Positions 48,401 to 60,255 are shown, counted from the first letter of the stretch. The stretch is 64,000 bases of DNA from Mytilus galloprovincialis (GCF_965363235.1 NC_134848.1:60722181-60786180), one strand, 5' to 3'. Numbers and translations are program-made. The notes: a model not told the origin generated them from the letters alone.

Positions 48401-51400
48401 ACTTTATATTTCGTCGTGAACGAATACATACATACGGTTAACTATGTTAAATATAATTAAACAAGGTAGCTTTTACATTAACTCCAAAAACTGTTACATT
48501 TCGGCTATTGTTTTTGATCTGACAGACTATGAGCATAGACTTATTGTAGTTTCTTACTAGTTTTCATATAGATTCAACCACTGTATTAACATGATCGAAT
48601 GTGTAAAGATATTTCTTGCATCGAGGCAGATTAATTTAAGAAATGTAAACATGAGGCTTACTGAGCTTTTCAAGTGTTTAAAATTGAACTGTTCAGAATG
48701 GAGAAAATCGTAATGCATGATATATTTATAGTGGCTGTATTTGTTCCTCTCGTGAGATTTAGACGATACTGAAAACAAATGTATCTTTTCTTTTTTAACA
48801 TTCTCAGAACGTTGTGGTTTTATATAATTAAATAATCAGGCATTGTCTTTTTTTAAGAAGTCATATAGGAACTCTAGAAGAAAGCAACAAAATGGAGGTT
48901 ATAATTGAATTTTGACCAATTAATTGGCGAAAAAAAATCTTTTCTGTATGAAAAACCTTTCTTTTTAAGCTAATCATGAAATGTAAAAATAGCTTCAAAA
49001 TCCTTATTAACTATATGGAAAGATACCCGATACTGCGATTTTTTTCGAGTTAATTTCAAAGAATTTTATATAAAACGCCTTATTCAAGAAATGTCTATAG
49101 AAACTAAAAAATATTTTGTGTATTAAAACGACATGAAAAGTTTTAGTGGAAACACAAATCGAGCATTACAGTTTATATCTTGGGATGGGAATGAAGAACG
49201 TAGATATATTGTACATTCTGTTAAAAGCGTCAACTACCTAAGTCTTGACATATATGGTTTATCTATTGAGTAGTATGAAAAAAGGTAAGATTGAAAAGAC
49301 TCGTGAAAACATTATTTGTTTTGGAAAAGAACACTGTCACCTTAGATGTCATTTCAGTCATATGCTTCATAGACGTGTCCATTGATGTATGCTCATCTAA
49401 TAAAATCTGTTTTAAGGTATATTCCGTAAGATATTCCATAACTAGAGATACTGGATGGTGCTCTGTGCTGACTCCTATCATTTTGATCACGTTCTCATGA
49501 GATGTCCCCTTTAAAATGTGAGCTTCCTTCAAAAAGGACAACGGGTTATTATCAACGTTTTTCTTCACGGCTATTGTAGAACCTTGAAACGTTGCTGCAA
49601 ATAATCAGAGGTCAAAATGTTGTTTGTTTCTTTTTCAAATATCAAATTGTATTGGAAATACATATTAAATGCAAAACAAACAATACAAAAATAGAAAAAA
49701 TACAATGCGAGCCCTACGTGGTTGGTGGATCCAATGATTTAGTTTTAGGTATATGACTTTGCATGTAATACAGTCTTTACAACTGAGGGTCTATTGTGTG
49801 ACTTTACATTTTGATACAAACTTTCTAGTGATCAGATAACATCTATAATAATCAGACTTCAATAAGACAATGAATGCATAAACATTTTTGTTATTCATAT
49901 GACATGTATAAAGGCAAAACAGTTGACATTGTTTGGTGAGTAATTATCCCTATTGCATACATACCTCGTATTTGTATGTTCCAATTGCAGATTAATCACT
50001 TTTATTTATTGTACGAATATTTATATTTATATATATTATGTTAAATAGACATTCATTTCAATTTGAACTGTATCACATTTTCAATTGTTCGTTTTTAGCT
50101 TACCCTTCCAAACTCGCCCGGAATAAACAGTTTTTTCAAACCGATCAAGGGATGATCTTTTAATATCAGGAAACCATCCTACAGTGATAAAAAATAGTTT
50201 GAAATGCATTATTCTCTGGTATTTTATTGAACAAAAGAATACGATTCAAAAATATTATATAGATCTACATGTAGAAACTTTCAAAAATAAACAAAAACTC
50301 TGCAATAAACTATGAGATAATATTCGATTCTGCAAAACGAAATGTTAGTATTATAGCTGGTATATTTTTCACAATATTAACAGCATTTATAAACAATATT
50401 TCAGATGAACATTAATTAATGTAATAAGGATGGTAGCGTTTTTTTTTTTTATTCCAAAATGAGACTATTGTAAATAGTACGATTAGCTTACACATGTTCT
50501 TCAGAAAAAGACTGTACCAAGATAGGAATACAACTGTCGTTTTCCATTCATAAAGTCGAATATACGAAGTGTTTCCGAAAAAGAAAATTTTTGGCATACT
50601 TTTACGAGGAACTTTGAGGTTTGAAACATATATCTATATATATATACGAGTCTAAATTGAAAACTACGTTCAAACCTATGATTGAGTTGGATAAAAACCG
50701 CAATTTTTATACGTGTGCATGTAAAACAAATTTCGTTGTAGAAGGGTCTAAAATCAGCACAAACAACATTTTCAAAAAGACCAAAAAAGTGAAAAAGTAT
50801 ATCTAAACAAAAAGCATTTGACTAACAGGTCGAACAACTGATGTCCTTTAACCCTGCTGACTGCCATTGGCGATTGCCAAATAAAATTGATCACAAGATG
50901 TAACAAAATGTATCTTAATATAAATTTAATAAAAAAAACAGAAAGAAATAAAATTTTGGCCACGATGTTATACCACAAACATACGGTATCAATATTTTTT
51001 TAGTACACCAGATCCGGATTTCGACAATAAATGAAGTACGTCTGAGTCAGTGACAACTCTACAACAGATATATATCCACTTTCATTTTTCGATAATAGTG
51101 TCGAAATTTTTAAAATCGTATACAATTTATTACTAGGATTTTGATATACGGTGACTAGACACGCCTAACTTTTTTGTTTTAGAAGATAATTGCTAGCTGA
51201 GTTTTATAATTATAGATTCTACCACTGCATCGAGTGTAATACGATATTTATCACCTCGAGACAGTTAAATTTTCAAATTTAAAACGCGAGGCTTGTCCGA
51301 GCGTTTTAGATATTTAAAATTTAACTGTCGAGAGTGGATAAATATCGTATTACACGAGATTTGGTGGTAGAATCTGTTTCTCTTAAGATTTTCTAACATT

Positions 51401-52215
51401 ATGCAGGCAAACTTATTCCGTATTTTCGAATTATCTGCAAAATGTGTGTTCTTTCTATGTGACGTCACCAGTCATGATCGCCTTTTTTCACGCCGTCACA
51501 ATAGGAAATTCAGAAGAAATCAAGAAAATTCGATGTCATGATCGGATTTTAACCAATGAAGTACTGAGATCAAACTAACTACACGTTGATTAAATTTTTT
51601 TATACAATGGGAGCAGAAAGGGATAAATTGACGAACGAAGAATTAGAGAACAACATATCCAATATCGTTTCATCATAAATATACAATAATCTTGTACTAA
51701 AGTTCTTTAAACTCGTTTTTAAGGATTCATGCCCGTAAATTTCATATATTTATCAAATTAGAAAAATAATATTCATGATTTCTTCATAAAAAGTGGTACA
51801 AATAGTCTTCATATATAAGCAAGTCATTTATAAAAAAATAGTTAATGTATTCATTTTAAACTAATTAATAAAATCTGTCGAACATGCATCTTTTCCCGAT
51901 ATTTCATTGTTTGACGTGGCGAATAATAATATTTTACTCTAGCGACGTCATGACCTCCCCTCTCACTGTGTCTTATGCCTTAAAAGTGGTTACTTACATT
52001 AGTCATTATGGTATAACGTGTTTGTTGTGAACTTTATACATACCGGTCGAGGTTTTTGTTTTAGGTTCTGTTAATGCAGTTTTCGGATCTGAAAAATAAA
52101 AATACTATTTCTATAAAGCATGGATATATTTTGAGTCATTGTCATATGGTAGAATAATCCACTGATATGTTTGCATTCATTTGTTATAAAACTTACCTGT
52201 ATATTCTAGAAGCAT
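45455..52215 (-). CDS. Src-type tyrosine pseudokinase domain (possibly 3' half of a TRIM-like fusion gene)
   Basis: Minus-strand exons are 52215-52197, 52088-52044, 50178-50104, 49594-49341, 48348-48192, 47215-47084 and 45687-45455; splice sites and phases all agree and give 304 aa if translation starts at 52215. The order is linker, then kinase domain from about residue 29. The beta3 lysine (IAVK, K57) and alphaC glutamate (E70) remain. The glycine loop is shortened to VYSGRVWK, HRD is HSD (146-148), DFG is GFK (166-168), APE is AQE (193-195), and the activation loop has no tyrosine. The C-lobe (SDVWSFGILLMEVF, ITFEYISHFF) is close to Src/FRK kinases. The protein ends EEDDYMNQ. SH3 and SH2 domains are absent. 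It is therefore probably a pseudokinase acting by binding. An alternative 5' end joins the TRIM-like exons upstream; residue numbers follow the short form. Confidence 0.82.
46600..46920 (-). pseudogene. LINE reverse-transcriptase C-terminal fragment
   Basis: The minus-strand frame includes RFGKNDLYFVRK, CYLYCGSDIEDVYHYFLVCP and LLICGHLELSNEQN. This is the cysteine/histidine C-terminal region of non-LTR retrotransposon ORF2 (CxxC...HxxxxC). No reverse-transcriptase core precedes it. It sits in the last intron of the kinase-like gene. Confidence 0.7.
51214..51375. mobile_element. 162-bp palindromic MITE
   Basis: The halves are near-complete inverted repeats. GTGTAATACGATATTTATC and CAGTTAAATTTT in the left arm pair with GATAAATATCGTATTACAC and AAAATTTAACTG in the right, around a short centre near GAGGCTTGTCCGAGC. 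The ends are GATTCTACCA and TGGTAGAATC. It is intronic in the kinase-like gene. Confidence 0.85.
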
Positions 52216-52539
52216 CTGATTGTGAACATAGATAAAAATGTTAAATATACGTTTAAAAGTATAACAAAACTTTCTAACTCCAAGTTATTTTCAAAATGCA
52301 GGAAATGGAGAAAAAATATCTGCCAAAGTCAAGTTATACTGTGTCCACTAACTGAATAAATGAAAAACAACTATCATATTTAGTTTTGGGACAAGATTTC
52401 TCAAAAGAAAAATGCTAGATTTAACAAGGATTGAAAAAAAAAAGAAGTATGACCTCTCGCTATTAATATAGTAGGTAATTGAGTTAAACAAAACATAAAA
52501 TATGTATGGCGAAATATTCGAATTCAAACTGTGTCAACA

Positions 52540-53010
52540 CTATCAGATAAAATTGAGAATGGAGATGAGGAATGTATCAAAGAGACAACAACCCTACCAT
52601 AGAACAGACACCAGCAGAAGGACAGCAACAGGTTTTCAATGCAGCGAGAGAAAAAAATATAAAAAGACTAACAAAGACCAGAGGCTCCTGACTTAGGAAA
52701 GGCGCAAAAATGCGGCAAGGTTAAACATGTTTATAAGATCTCAACCCTCCCCCTATACCAGTAGCCAATGTAGAAAAGTAAACGCATAACAATACGCACA
52801 TTAAAATTTAGTTGAAGAAAAGTCCGAGACTGACGTTAGAAGATGTAACCAAAGAGAATAAACAAAATGACAATAATATATAAATAACAACAGACTACGA
52901 GCAGTTAACTGACATGCAAGCTCCAGACTTAAATCAAACTGATTGAAAAATTATGTCTTCATATTAATATCAGGCACAATCCTTCTCGTTAGGGGTTTAG
53001 TATCAAACCA
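52540..53010 (-). repeat. Family A retroelement 3' tail, inverted
   Basis: The reverse complement matches 38600-39232: AGGAATGTATCAAAGAGACA, AGAGGCTCCTGACTTAGGAA, CATAACAATACGCACATTAA. It lies between the TRIM-like exon 2 and the first kinase exons. Confidence 0.8.
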
Positions 53011-53138
53011 TGAAAACAAATATGAGAAGAAAAGCCTACATCATTAACACATTAAACACCTGGAAAAAAATCTAACAAGCAAACAAAAGAATCTCAGAAA
53101 GACTTACAACTCACAACTGTTTAATCGGGATTTCCCAT

Positions 53139-56100
53139 CTATCTATTTTCAATTTTTGGAATATACTTTATTTCTCGTTTCTCACCTAAGCAATGCGATT
53201 TGATGCGCTCTTTCGGGATATTCTTTTCTTTGATGCTTTCAGCATTTTGTCTGTGTTCATGTTCTTCGCCTTCATTATGCATTAACACATTGTCTTCTGT
53301 TTTAACGATAATTGATCCAAGTTTCTGGATACGAATGATGTTAGTATTTGCTAATTTGATATAGAATTTCTGCATTTTAGCGTTAGTTGTCTCATATCTC
53401 TTTTTGATAGTAGACAACTCCTTGATCATATTTCCTCTAAGTCCAAATTTATTATTTGCAAAATCGTAATTTTCTACAGATGCAAGATGTTGTAGAAACT
53501 CGTCCAAAGATTTTTGAATATCAAGAAGTTCTCTTTTCTGGGTATCGTACGATCCTTTGCATTTGTCTATTTCAGATGATAACGTACCCTTTAGCTCAGA
53601 CTCAAGCTTCAAAAATGTACACTCGATTTCTTGTCTTACTTCTGCAATTGCATCAACAACTTCATTTTCTTGAACTTTAAGGTTTAGGTTATTGTGTTCA
53701 GTTAGCTCTACCAATTCATGTATTTTGTTTTTCACATCTGTACATTCATGTACCATTTCTTTGTACCATGAAGATCGTTGTGGTAATTTCTCATTACAAT
53801 CAGGACTTTGAGCTTTATTCCAGCAAACCTCGTAACCTGTACTAGATAAAATCACCTCATGTTGTAATGTAAACTTGTTACGCTTATGTGCGTCTGCGCA
53901 TGCCACACACAACGGTTCTGAGCACTCAGTACACCAGGCCGCTGTGCTGTTGTGTAAATTGCCTCTTTTGCAAGACTCACATAGTTGTGGGACTACCAGA
54001 TTATAGCTACATAGAAAGAAAGGTGTTAACGTCAATGTTTTTAAGAACTTTATTGTCTATTATCCCCTTCACTGTCTTTAAGATACAAGGAGAGAAAAGT
54101 CAAACACAGTGTTGGCTTATGTTTTAAATTCTACTAAAATAAATATTTACATTCATATACATACAAAGAGGAAAAAAAAACAGGTCACTAATTAACAACA
54201 AAAAAAATAAAAATAAAATATTTTAATAATAAAAAACCAAGCGTTGTCAAAATTGAATAAAATTAAACTTAACAGATAGATTTCGCGATCGTTATCACTT
54301 CTTTAACCACTTATCTATTAAAAAAGATATGTAATTATATAATAAACATATACCAGAAATATGATAACGTAGAACTTCAACTGACTTAATAAAATAAGGT
54401 CTGAAAATACTGTTTGATGCATACTAAAATATAGCTTTCTTTTATTGTGGTAAACAATATTCATTTCCTGTTGATAGACTAATTCGATGGTACTAATTGT
54501 TTTGTATATTGAAGGCGATACCAGTATAATGGTAACAATATAAAGACATGAAGAAATATCAAATACAATATCTTTCAAGAATCCCCAGACTTCGTGTGTT
54601 TAGAACCAGTTTTAATTGATTACGGTTAAAGCTTCAAAACAGTTTACGTGTGCACACCAATTAGTTTCATTGTTAAAATTAAATGACCTCCCAATAAACA
54701 TAACAACTTTTTTTAATGTCTTGATACACAGTCCCTTTGTTCTACGTTGATTGTATCTGGTTTACCTTGATTGTATTAATTACATATTGTCCTACTTATA
54801 TATTTATTTGATTATAACAATAAACACACATAAATATATAGTTAAGATGTTTGATCCATAACCGTATTAATTACGACATTTTAAAAGTGATATAATATCA
54901 AAACAACAAAGGTAATGTATAGCACATATTTGCCATTTTGTACCTATACCAAAGATAAACTTAATTCACAGCAACATAATTTATGGTTTCATAGTATTTG
55001 ATAGAAATTTGAAATTGTATGGCAAATAAATGCATGACGAAATTATGTTAAAAGATCATAGTATAGCTAACTAGGTAGCATTATGTCATAAAACTAGAAA
55101 AACATATAATTCACGTTATCATAGTTATGGTCCCTTTAAATTTAAAAAAGTTAAATTCAATTTATTTATTATAATTATGTATTCCGTAAAATTATATTTT
55201 AAATGAGGTCAATGGTAGTTAATACTTAAAAAAGGAATTTCTGTTCTTCCTCGTAAACCGTAATACGAATGTAGATCTAGTTGAATAAAAGTATAAAATC
55301 AAAGTAAAAAAAAAAATGTTTTCTAGAATCAACGTAACAAAATATGAATGCCTTAGCTTGTTTTAAGATGACATCTGTATTTCAAAAATGATGCAATACA
55401 CATAATACATAGAACCATTGACAACTTATAACTTTTACTTGCTTAAATATACTTAAATTGCAAAATGTAGGAAAGAGGATTAGGGTTGGAACCAAGTTAA
55501 AAGCTAATGTAATGATATATTCTGTTGATTTAATCATTGCAATGTTTGCACACTTCTTGTTGCTTCGTTGATACATAATTTCTGTATACAAGCATATTTC
55601 AATTCATATCATTTTATGAAATCCATAAAAGTCGATATCATAGGAAAAATGACTAATCGATGTTATGCTGTCGACATTGTGACATTAACCTTTATTTGTG
55701 TAAAAATGAACTATCTTTTATTTTATTATCTAAAAACTGCAGTTGGTTGAGTTGTTTGTTCGTGCAGATATATAAGAGCATTTTTTCAGCTTTCTTTGCA
55801 CAAATAGTTTATTTCATTAGTATACAGAAGGAGAAAGATGATAGCATTTTCAACATTTGGTTTTGTTAGTTTATTTGTATCCTTGAGCATGATAACAGTC
55901 ATGTATAATTTGAACTTTAAAAAAAAATGAAATTGCGTCAATGTTTTTGTTGATTCGCAAACACGATTGGCAAAGTTTACATGTTTGATCCATTTTTTAG
56001 CAAAGCTAATGATCCTGTAAGTATACACTCGCTTTGATTGGTATTTATAATGACTGCATTTGTACTGTTTCTGCTTGTAACTTCGATGTATCTCGTAATA

Positions 56101-56955
56101 AAAGTAACCCTGTTTCAAAATTCAAGGTCCAGGTTAACATATAATATGCTATGATTCACTTGTAATTTTAGTTTTATTGAAATAAATGTAAACCGATTTA
56201 ACTGCATTGATATTTAAATCATTGCGTGATAGTTTTATAGATACCATACAGACAATATGCATTTTAACTTCCTGATTTGAACGTTGTTCATGTTCAGTCT
56301 ATGGAAGAAGCGAATCGATAAAAACTTGTCATATATCAACGAGCGATATTGCCTTATACCAACGAGTTGCATTGTGGGAAATTTCAGACGCATGTTAGCA
56401 TTTGAACGAAGTAAGGCAGATTTCTCGGTATAAAGTAATGACTCTTTTCTTAACACAGGGTGACATTTAACTCCGACATACGTCTGCTGTATAACTTCCA
56501 TGAATTATTTTATATTATAGCAAGCGATGTGTATTTAAACGAGAAAATTGAATTGTTGAATAAATGAAACATAAATGCACGATTTATCATTTGTAGATGT
56601 ACACATTCAATAAATATCACGTAGCAAATTCAGTGGAATGCAATTGAGATGAATTCAATTGTTTGCTAAGTCAAAATCACCTATAAGACAAAGATACTGC
56701 TATATTTTATTACAACAATGCAATGTTTGTCTTATGTCATAGCGATCCTTTTTAAATATCAAAATTTAAAACAAAATGCGATATCGATTTATATTTAAAA
56801 AGTACTCACGCATGTGTCAATGTTATTTTATTTAATCTATGAGCCGCTGTACAACTGGGACATAGAAATTCATCACACGACGGACAAAATGAAATTGCGT
56901 CAATGTTTTTGTTGATTCGCAAACACGATTGGCAAAGTTTACATGTTTGATCCAT
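53139..56955 (-). CDS. TRIM-like protein with two B-boxes and coiled coil, no RING
   Basis: Exon 1 is 56955-56810, starting AAAATGG and ending CATGC|GTGAGT. Exon 2 is 54006-53139. Phases match, giving 337 aa. Residues 5-48 form a first B-box-like zinc module (CKLCQSCLRI, CPSCDEFLCPSC, AHRLNK, TLTH). Residues 58-98 form a B-box 2 (CESCKRG, WCTECSEPLCVAC, AHKRNKFTLQH). A charged, heptad-like stretch from roughly 130 to 260 is predicted coiled coil for oligomerisation. There is no RING finger, so no evident E3 ligase activity, and no NHL or other C-terminal domain if it ends at the TAG at 53139. Such TRIM-like proteins are numerous in bivalves and tied to immune signalling by analogy. A strong donor (TTAG|GTGAGA, 53186/53185) 15 codons before the stop could splice into the downstream kinase exons. 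The methionine at 54035 is intronic. Confidence 0.82.
55924..56783 (-). repeat. Tandem duplicate of TRIM-like promoter plus 5' part of exon 1 (copy 1, intronic)
   Basis: It aligns with 56886-57690 at an offset of 962 bp. It carries a second ATG (55993) and the first 24 codons of exon 1, then diverges at AAATGAAATT into T-rich DNA with no donor. It is a truncated exon inside intron 1. Confidence 0.88.
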
Positions 56956-57690
56956 TTTTCAGCAAAGCTAATGATCCTGTAAGTATACACTCGCTTTGAT
57001 TGGTATTTATAATGACTGCATTTGTACTGTTTCTGCTTGTAACTTCGTTATATCTCGTAATAAAAGTAACCCTGTTTCACAATTCAAGGTCCAGGTTAAC
57101 ATATAATATGCCATGATTCACTTGTATTTTTAGTTTTATTGAAATAAATTTAAATCGATTTAACTGCATTGATATTTAAATCATTGTGTGATAGTTTTAT
57201 AGATACCATACAGAAATGTGCATTTTAACTTCCTGATTTGAACGTTGTACATGTTCAATCTATGGAAGACGCGAATCGATAAAAAACTTTTCTTATATCA
57301 ACGAGCGATATTGTCTTATATCAACGAGTTGCATTGTGGCAAATTTCAGACGAATGTTAGCATTTGTAAAACAGGGTGACATTTAACACGACATACGTCT
57401 GCTGTATAATTTCCATGAATTATTTTATGTAATAACAAGCAAGTTGTATTTAAACGAGAAAATTGAATTGTTGAATAAATGAAACATAAATGCACGATTT
57501 ATCATTTGTAGATGTATACATTCAATAAATATCACGTAGCAAATTCAGTGGAATGCAATTGAGATGAATTCAATTGTTTGCTAAGCCAAAATCACCTATA
57601 AGTCAAAGATACTGCTATATTTCAATGCGATGCTTGTCTTATATGATAACGATGCTTTTAAAATATCAAAAATTTATGAATGCGATACTT
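56886..57690 (-). promoter_or_regulatory. Promoter region and exon 1 start of TRIM-like gene (copy 2, intact side)
   Basis: Upstream partner of the duplication. It leads into the complete exon 1. Shared landmarks are GTAAGTATACACTCGCTTTG and GTTTGCTAAG.CAAAATCACC. No TATA box is assigned. Confidence 0.55.
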
Positions 57691-57977
57691 TTCTAATATA
57701 ACTGCTATAGTTTTCTTATATAAAATGAATACGATGACACGTCACAATGCATGTCAAGAAAACCGCAAACATAATTCACAAACTTAGTTCATGACGACAG
57801 ACCGGCTTAATGTTTGAGGATCAATATCACTTGATAGTTGAAAGTATTAACAACCTGTTCAGTCTTTTGTTTTCAATCACATGGTTTAACCGACTAATTC
57901 TATTTGAAATGGTGATGCAATGGAAGAATTTAAATGCGGTTGTAAATACTCTACCGACCTATTAGATTCTAATATAG

Positions 57978-58130
57978 GTCCAATGGTGGATCAAGGGAGG
58001 AGGGTCCGGGGGTTGGAAACCCCCTTTTTTTTGCCGATCATTGCATTTGAATGGGGACATATTGTTGGACCCCCCTTTATCCTCGGTTTGAAATCCCCAT
58101 TTTGAAAACGTCTAGATCCACCCTTTAGGT
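57978..58130 (+). repeat. Short repeat with GTGGATC/GATCCAC ends and G/C runs
   Basis: Starts ATGGTGGATCAAGGGAGGAG, carries GGTTGGAAACCCCC and ATTGCATTTGAATGGGGACA, and ends CTAGATCCACCC. I recall this as a widespread invertebrate repeat. The frame through it is a by-product. Confidence 0.6.
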
Positions 58131-58439
58131 CACACTGTTATAGCCTATCCACATGGGTAATATCGAAATAGACAAAAAATAGCATTACTTAAAAGAAAAA
58201 AAATATTCCAATTAAATCAAAATGTACAAATGCTGATGTCCCGAACTTTGAAGATACCAACTGAGTTGCCTCAGACTATAAATTGAACGACTTCAGATAC
58301 AACGAAAATCAAAACTGTCGTTCCTGTTAAAGCTTTAGAAGTGTGCTAGTTCATATTGCACTTTACAAAAGATTCAGCACCCAAATGACGTTTTTGTAGG
58401 ACTGGAAAGCAACTATTTATTAGGGAAAATTTAAAAAGA

Positions 58440-58600
58440 TTTATAAATATAAGAAGATGGTGCATGAGTTCGAATGAGACAACTTTCCATCAAAGTAAAA
58501 AATTGATTCAAGTAAACCATTATAAATCAAAGTAGGGCCTTAAACACGGAGCCTTAGCTCACAGCGAACACCACGCTATATAAGAACAAAAACATTACTA
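58440..58600 (-). repeat. Dispersed repeat family E fragment, inverted
   Basis: Diverged reverse of the 17.85 kb tail, with AATGAGACAACTTTCCATCA and GGGCCTTAAACACGGAGCCT. Confidence 0.5.
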
Positions 58601-58608
58601 GTGTTAAA

Positions 58609-59435
58609 CAGGGTTGGCAAAAAACCGGGTTTTATGAGTATTGCCAAGCCCAGTGGGAAATACTGGGAAAACCCGGGTTTTACTGGGTTTTAGTGGGTAA
58701 TACTGGGCAATACTGGGTAATATAAAACACTGGTCTAAATTGTATAGAGGATTCAGTGATCTAACACAAATGTTATACATTTAAGATATTTATAATCTAT
58801 TTTGTTTGTCTGGATTGGTAAAACTGTAAAAAAATTATTTTCTTTTAAATAAATATAACTCCTACTAGGAATTAACAATTACATGTAAGAAAAATTACAT
58901 TTAAATAATGTATATTTACTGTCACTAATTAATAAGTAATTATTCAGATTAGAATGCAGTTTGTTTATGTAGCAATAATCAGCCCTTTCAATTCTATAAG
59001 TGTTAATGGCATGACCCCTTAGGGTGTTTATTTAGCAGTATGAATGTATAACATTTAAAATTAACAATGCACTTAAACACTTTTTTTTCAAAGTCTGAAT
59101 TATTGAAACAATGCTTGGTAATTAACAAGCTAGGTATCCCTAAATGTGCAAAATCTTGTATTGTGTCTACATACATGACATAGAAGAGAACGAAATTGAA
59201 TTATTCATTCTTCTAGAAATAACTGTCAATGGTTATCTGTATAAAAAGTATATATTTAACTGTAATACTATGAAACTACACTAAGTCTTTGCTATTTTGT
59301 GTTAAAATAAGCTTAAAAAATCATATTGCCCAGTAATGCCCAGTATTACCTAATTCTGGGAGTATTGCCCAGCCCGGGAAAACCAGGGTTTTCCCACCCG
59401 GGAATTCCCGGGCTGGTAATACTTTGCCAACCCTG
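58609..59435. mobile_element. 827-bp non-autonomous hAT-type element
   Basis: The tips CAGGGTTGGCAAA and TTTGCCAACCCTG (the latter preceded by AC) are inverted. The eight bases GTGTTAAA are repeated perfectly on both sides (58601-58608 and 59436-59443), the 8-bp duplication expected of hAT transposons. Subterminal regions are packed with repeated TACTGGG/CCCAGTA motifs on opposite strands, likely transposase-binding arrays. There is no transposase frame inside. Confidence 0.92.
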
Positions 59436-59699
59436 GTGTTAAACCATTCAAACAGGAAAACCAACGGTCTGATTTGTATAAAAAGGGAGATTCAAAAGTA
59501 CAGGTCAGATTTTGTCGAATCAATCTGAACGAGGACAATATGATTCATTTTTGTCACAAGTTAGTTTCATTGTTATCAATAAAGAAAGTCTTCCATGCGT
59601 GCGTTGCGAGCATATCAGATATATATTATTTTGGTGCGATCATTATAGAATTTGCTAAATGTTATATATGTGAACAATAATGTTGATACTTAGCTATTT

Positions 59700-59900
59700 G
59701 ATTAAGACATTGTTTATTAAACCCAAAAGGTACTGGCATTTTCAAATTTTTAAATGGTGGATTGAACCTGGTTTGATAGTGCTAAACATCTCACGGGTAT
59801 GACAGTCTCATCAAATTCTGTCATATTTACAATGATGCGTGAACAGAACACACATAATAGGTAAAATTGTCAAAATATAGGTACAGCAGTCAAATATTAA
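59700..59900 (+). repeat. Dispersed repeat family D fragment
   Basis: Contains GGTGGATTGAACCTGGTTTG and AAAATATAGGTACAGCAGTC. Confidence 0.7.
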
Positions 59901-60179
59901 TACTAATGAGTACTAATATTGATATAACAAAAACACCGCTATGATATTTTAAAAGTATCGCATTGATATTAGAAATAATAGCATTTGTATATTCATGTAT
60001 ATAAGAAAAACACAGCACTTCAAATTTTACACGGACATAAACGTTTGCTTCTAACTAACTTCTAAATGTATATTTAGACTCAATTGTTGTTAATATTTGA
60101 ACAATAAGTTTTAAAGTTAGTATTTTCTTAATTTTTCGTTGCCGAAAACAACATTTTCCACATAGAATGTCTGCATATT

Positions 60180-60255
60180 TACAATTGATATTAGACAATA
60201 TCGCTATGTGATATAAGAAAAGTTTTTATCGATTCGCTTCTTCCATAGACTGATG
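60180..60255 (-). repeat. Inverted copy of a TRIM-like upstream block
   Basis: The reverse complement matches 57245-57320: CTATGGAAG, GCGAATCGATAAAAA and GATATTGTCT blocks. It shows that part of the promoter-side sequence is itself dispersed. Confidence 0.6.

Noticed and set aside
53139-53185. Treating the TAG after IPKIENR as proof that the TRIM-like gene ends there
   Set aside because: A consensus donor lies 15 codons earlier and no canonical polyadenylation signal follows, so both endings are kept open.
54007-54035. Methionine upstream of the TRIM-like exon 2 frame as a start codon
   Set aside because: An acceptor (TGTAG) at 54006 matches the exon 1 phase exactly, and exon 1 supplies a complete first B-box, so this methionine is intronic.
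57920-58105. 61-codon frame with a cysteine cluster
   Set aside because: Most of it is a short repeat with GTGGATC ends and G/C runs.
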